From positions 2,790,001 to 2,854,000 of the forward strand of contig NZ_CP121274.1 in NCBI RefSeq assembly GCF_029639405.1: a stretch of DNA of 64,000 nucleotides, read 5' to 3'. The DNA comes from Microbacterium proteolyticum. Lineage in GTDB: Bacteria; Actinomycetota; Actinomycetes; Actinomycetales; Microbacteriaceae. The position numbers were made by a program, and so were the translations under genes. Positions 63,444 to 64,000 of this stretch are shown here, piece by piece. The notes beneath the pieces are model-generated. The model saw only the letters and a list, made by a program, of their open reading frames with translations, made no database searches and was not told the origin of the DNA. The first letter of the stretch is position 1. Each line of letters begins with the position of its first letter.

Positions 63444-64000
63444 GTGATCGACTCGCACCCCTACCTCGTGGGCCTCATCGGCGCGGGTGTCCTGCCCTCG
63501 CTGACCCCGCCGATGCACATGGCCGAGGCGCGGTCCCTCGGGCTGACCTACGTCTACCGGCCGCTGGACCTCCCCACCCTCGGCATCGACCCCGAGCGCA
63601 TCGGCGACGTGCTCGCCTGGGCGGAGCGGCTGGGTTACGACGCCGTCAACGTCACGCACCCCTGCAAGCAAAGCGTGCTCGCCCACCTCGATCGCATCGA
63701 TCCCGTGGCCGCCGCGCTCGGCGCGGTCAATACCGTGCTATTCACCCCCGCCGGCCGCGTCGGCTACAACACCGACACGACCGGTTTCGCCGCCGCGTTC
63801 GCCGAGGGCCTGCCGGATGCCGCGACCGATCGGGTCGTCCAGCTCGGCGCCGGTGGGGCCGGCTCGGCCGTCGCGGACGCGCTGCTGCGCTCGGGTACGG
63901 CCCACCTCACCGTCGTCGACCTCGACGCGCAGCGCGCGGGTGCCCTCGTCGGCGACCTCGCGGCCCGGCATCCCTCCGCCGTCGTCGCCGCCGCCGCGCC
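63444..64000 (+). CDS. quinate/shikimate dehydrogenase, N-terminal part
   Basis: The gene starts with GTG at 63444 after AAAGGAG and runs off the right edge (185 residues visible). AroE-family: Lys75 (NVTHPCKQSVL), Asn96, Asp111 (YNTDTTGF) and the dinucleotide loop GAGGAG (136-141). The substrate loop reads SLTPPMH, that is Ser-x-Thr as in Corynebacterium quinate/shikimate dehydrogenase QsuD, not the Ser-x-Ser of biosynthetic AroE. Likely NAD-linked and catabolic. Confidence 0.88.
   Translation, partial: MIDSHPYLVGLIGAGVLPSLTPPMHMAEARSLGLTYVYRPLDLPTLGIDPERIGDVLAWAERLGYDAVNVTHPCKQSVLAHLDRIDPVAAALGAVNTVLFTPAGRVGYNTDTTGFAAAFAEGLPDAATDRVVQLGAGGAGSAVADALLRSGTAHLTVVDLDAQRAGALVGDLAARHPSAVVAAAA

Overview
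The window is high-GC DNA from an actinobacterium, most likely a member of the Microbacteriaceae close to Microbacterium. The support is the GC-rich third codon positions, an actinobacterial RbpA, an ANTAR regulator of the PdtaR type, an mIHF domain, a helicase-dead PriA, many leaderless promoters of the form TANNNT followed 6-7 nt later by the start codon, and gene order resembling the Mycobacterium regions Rv1379-Rv1408 and Rv1600-Rv1629. The genus is an inference from sequence style.

The main architectural finding is that the window appears to cross the replication terminus. A close match to the actinobacterial dif site (XerC/XerD dimer resolution) lies at 8412-8439. The heptamer GGGGGAG is fully polarised around it. 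Every copy I found left of dif is on the + strand (7 of 7) and every copy right of it is on the - strand (about 31 of 31), whatever the direction of the surrounding gene. That is the expected behaviour of an FtsK-orienting (KOPS/AIMS-like) sequence. Right of dif almost all genes are on the - strand, co-directional with a fork running right to left towards dif.

Layout. 1-8310: apolipoprotein N-acyltransferase (partial), rbpA, a glycerophosphodiesterase/SPFH/NfeD operon, an SDR plus S9 peptidase pair, a DUF308 membrane protein, an AEC transporter with an upstream uORF, and a lipoprotein. 8311-8497: dif. 8498-19003: accessory terminus region with small hypothetical genes, an SDR, a DUF6578-like remnant, an ArsR-phosphatase fusion with arsC, a sigma factor with its membrane partner, an SGNH hydrolase, an MFS/LLM pair and a DUF885 peptidase. 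19073-30697: polA, thioesterase, pdtaR, tRNA-Leu(CAA), pyk, gltD and gltB. 30750-37849: lgt and the trp and his genes. 37910-44659: rpe, rsmB, fmt, priA, metK and rpoZ. 44728-54252: an eight-gene, translationally coupled pyrimidine operon (pyrR-pyrB-pyrC-membrane protein-carA-carB-pyrF-mIHF/gmk) with a PyrR-binding loop over the pyrR ribosome binding site. 54501-59115: two inserted genes, a metallo-beta-lactamase/Rieske protein and a SNF2 ATPase. 59288-60801: nusB, efp and aroQ. 60815-64000: a quinate/shikimate catabolic module (3-dehydroshikimate dehydratase, TetR regulator and quinate/shikimate dehydrogenase) with two matching GTAC-N6-GTAC operators.

The genes form a housekeeping backbone for nucleotide, amino-acid and one-carbon metabolism, replication and translation, read towards the terminus, with small accessory insertions. 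Unusual features are an mIHF-guanylate kinase fusion, an ArsR-LMW phosphatase fusion, three long intergenic palindromes of similar geometry but different sequence, strong over-representation of GGATGCC/GGCATCC (also used to build terminator stems), and the absence of trpE and coaBC from positions they hold in Mycobacterium. No stretch above 300 bases lacks a gene. No rRNA, CRISPR array, insertion sequence or prophage was seen.
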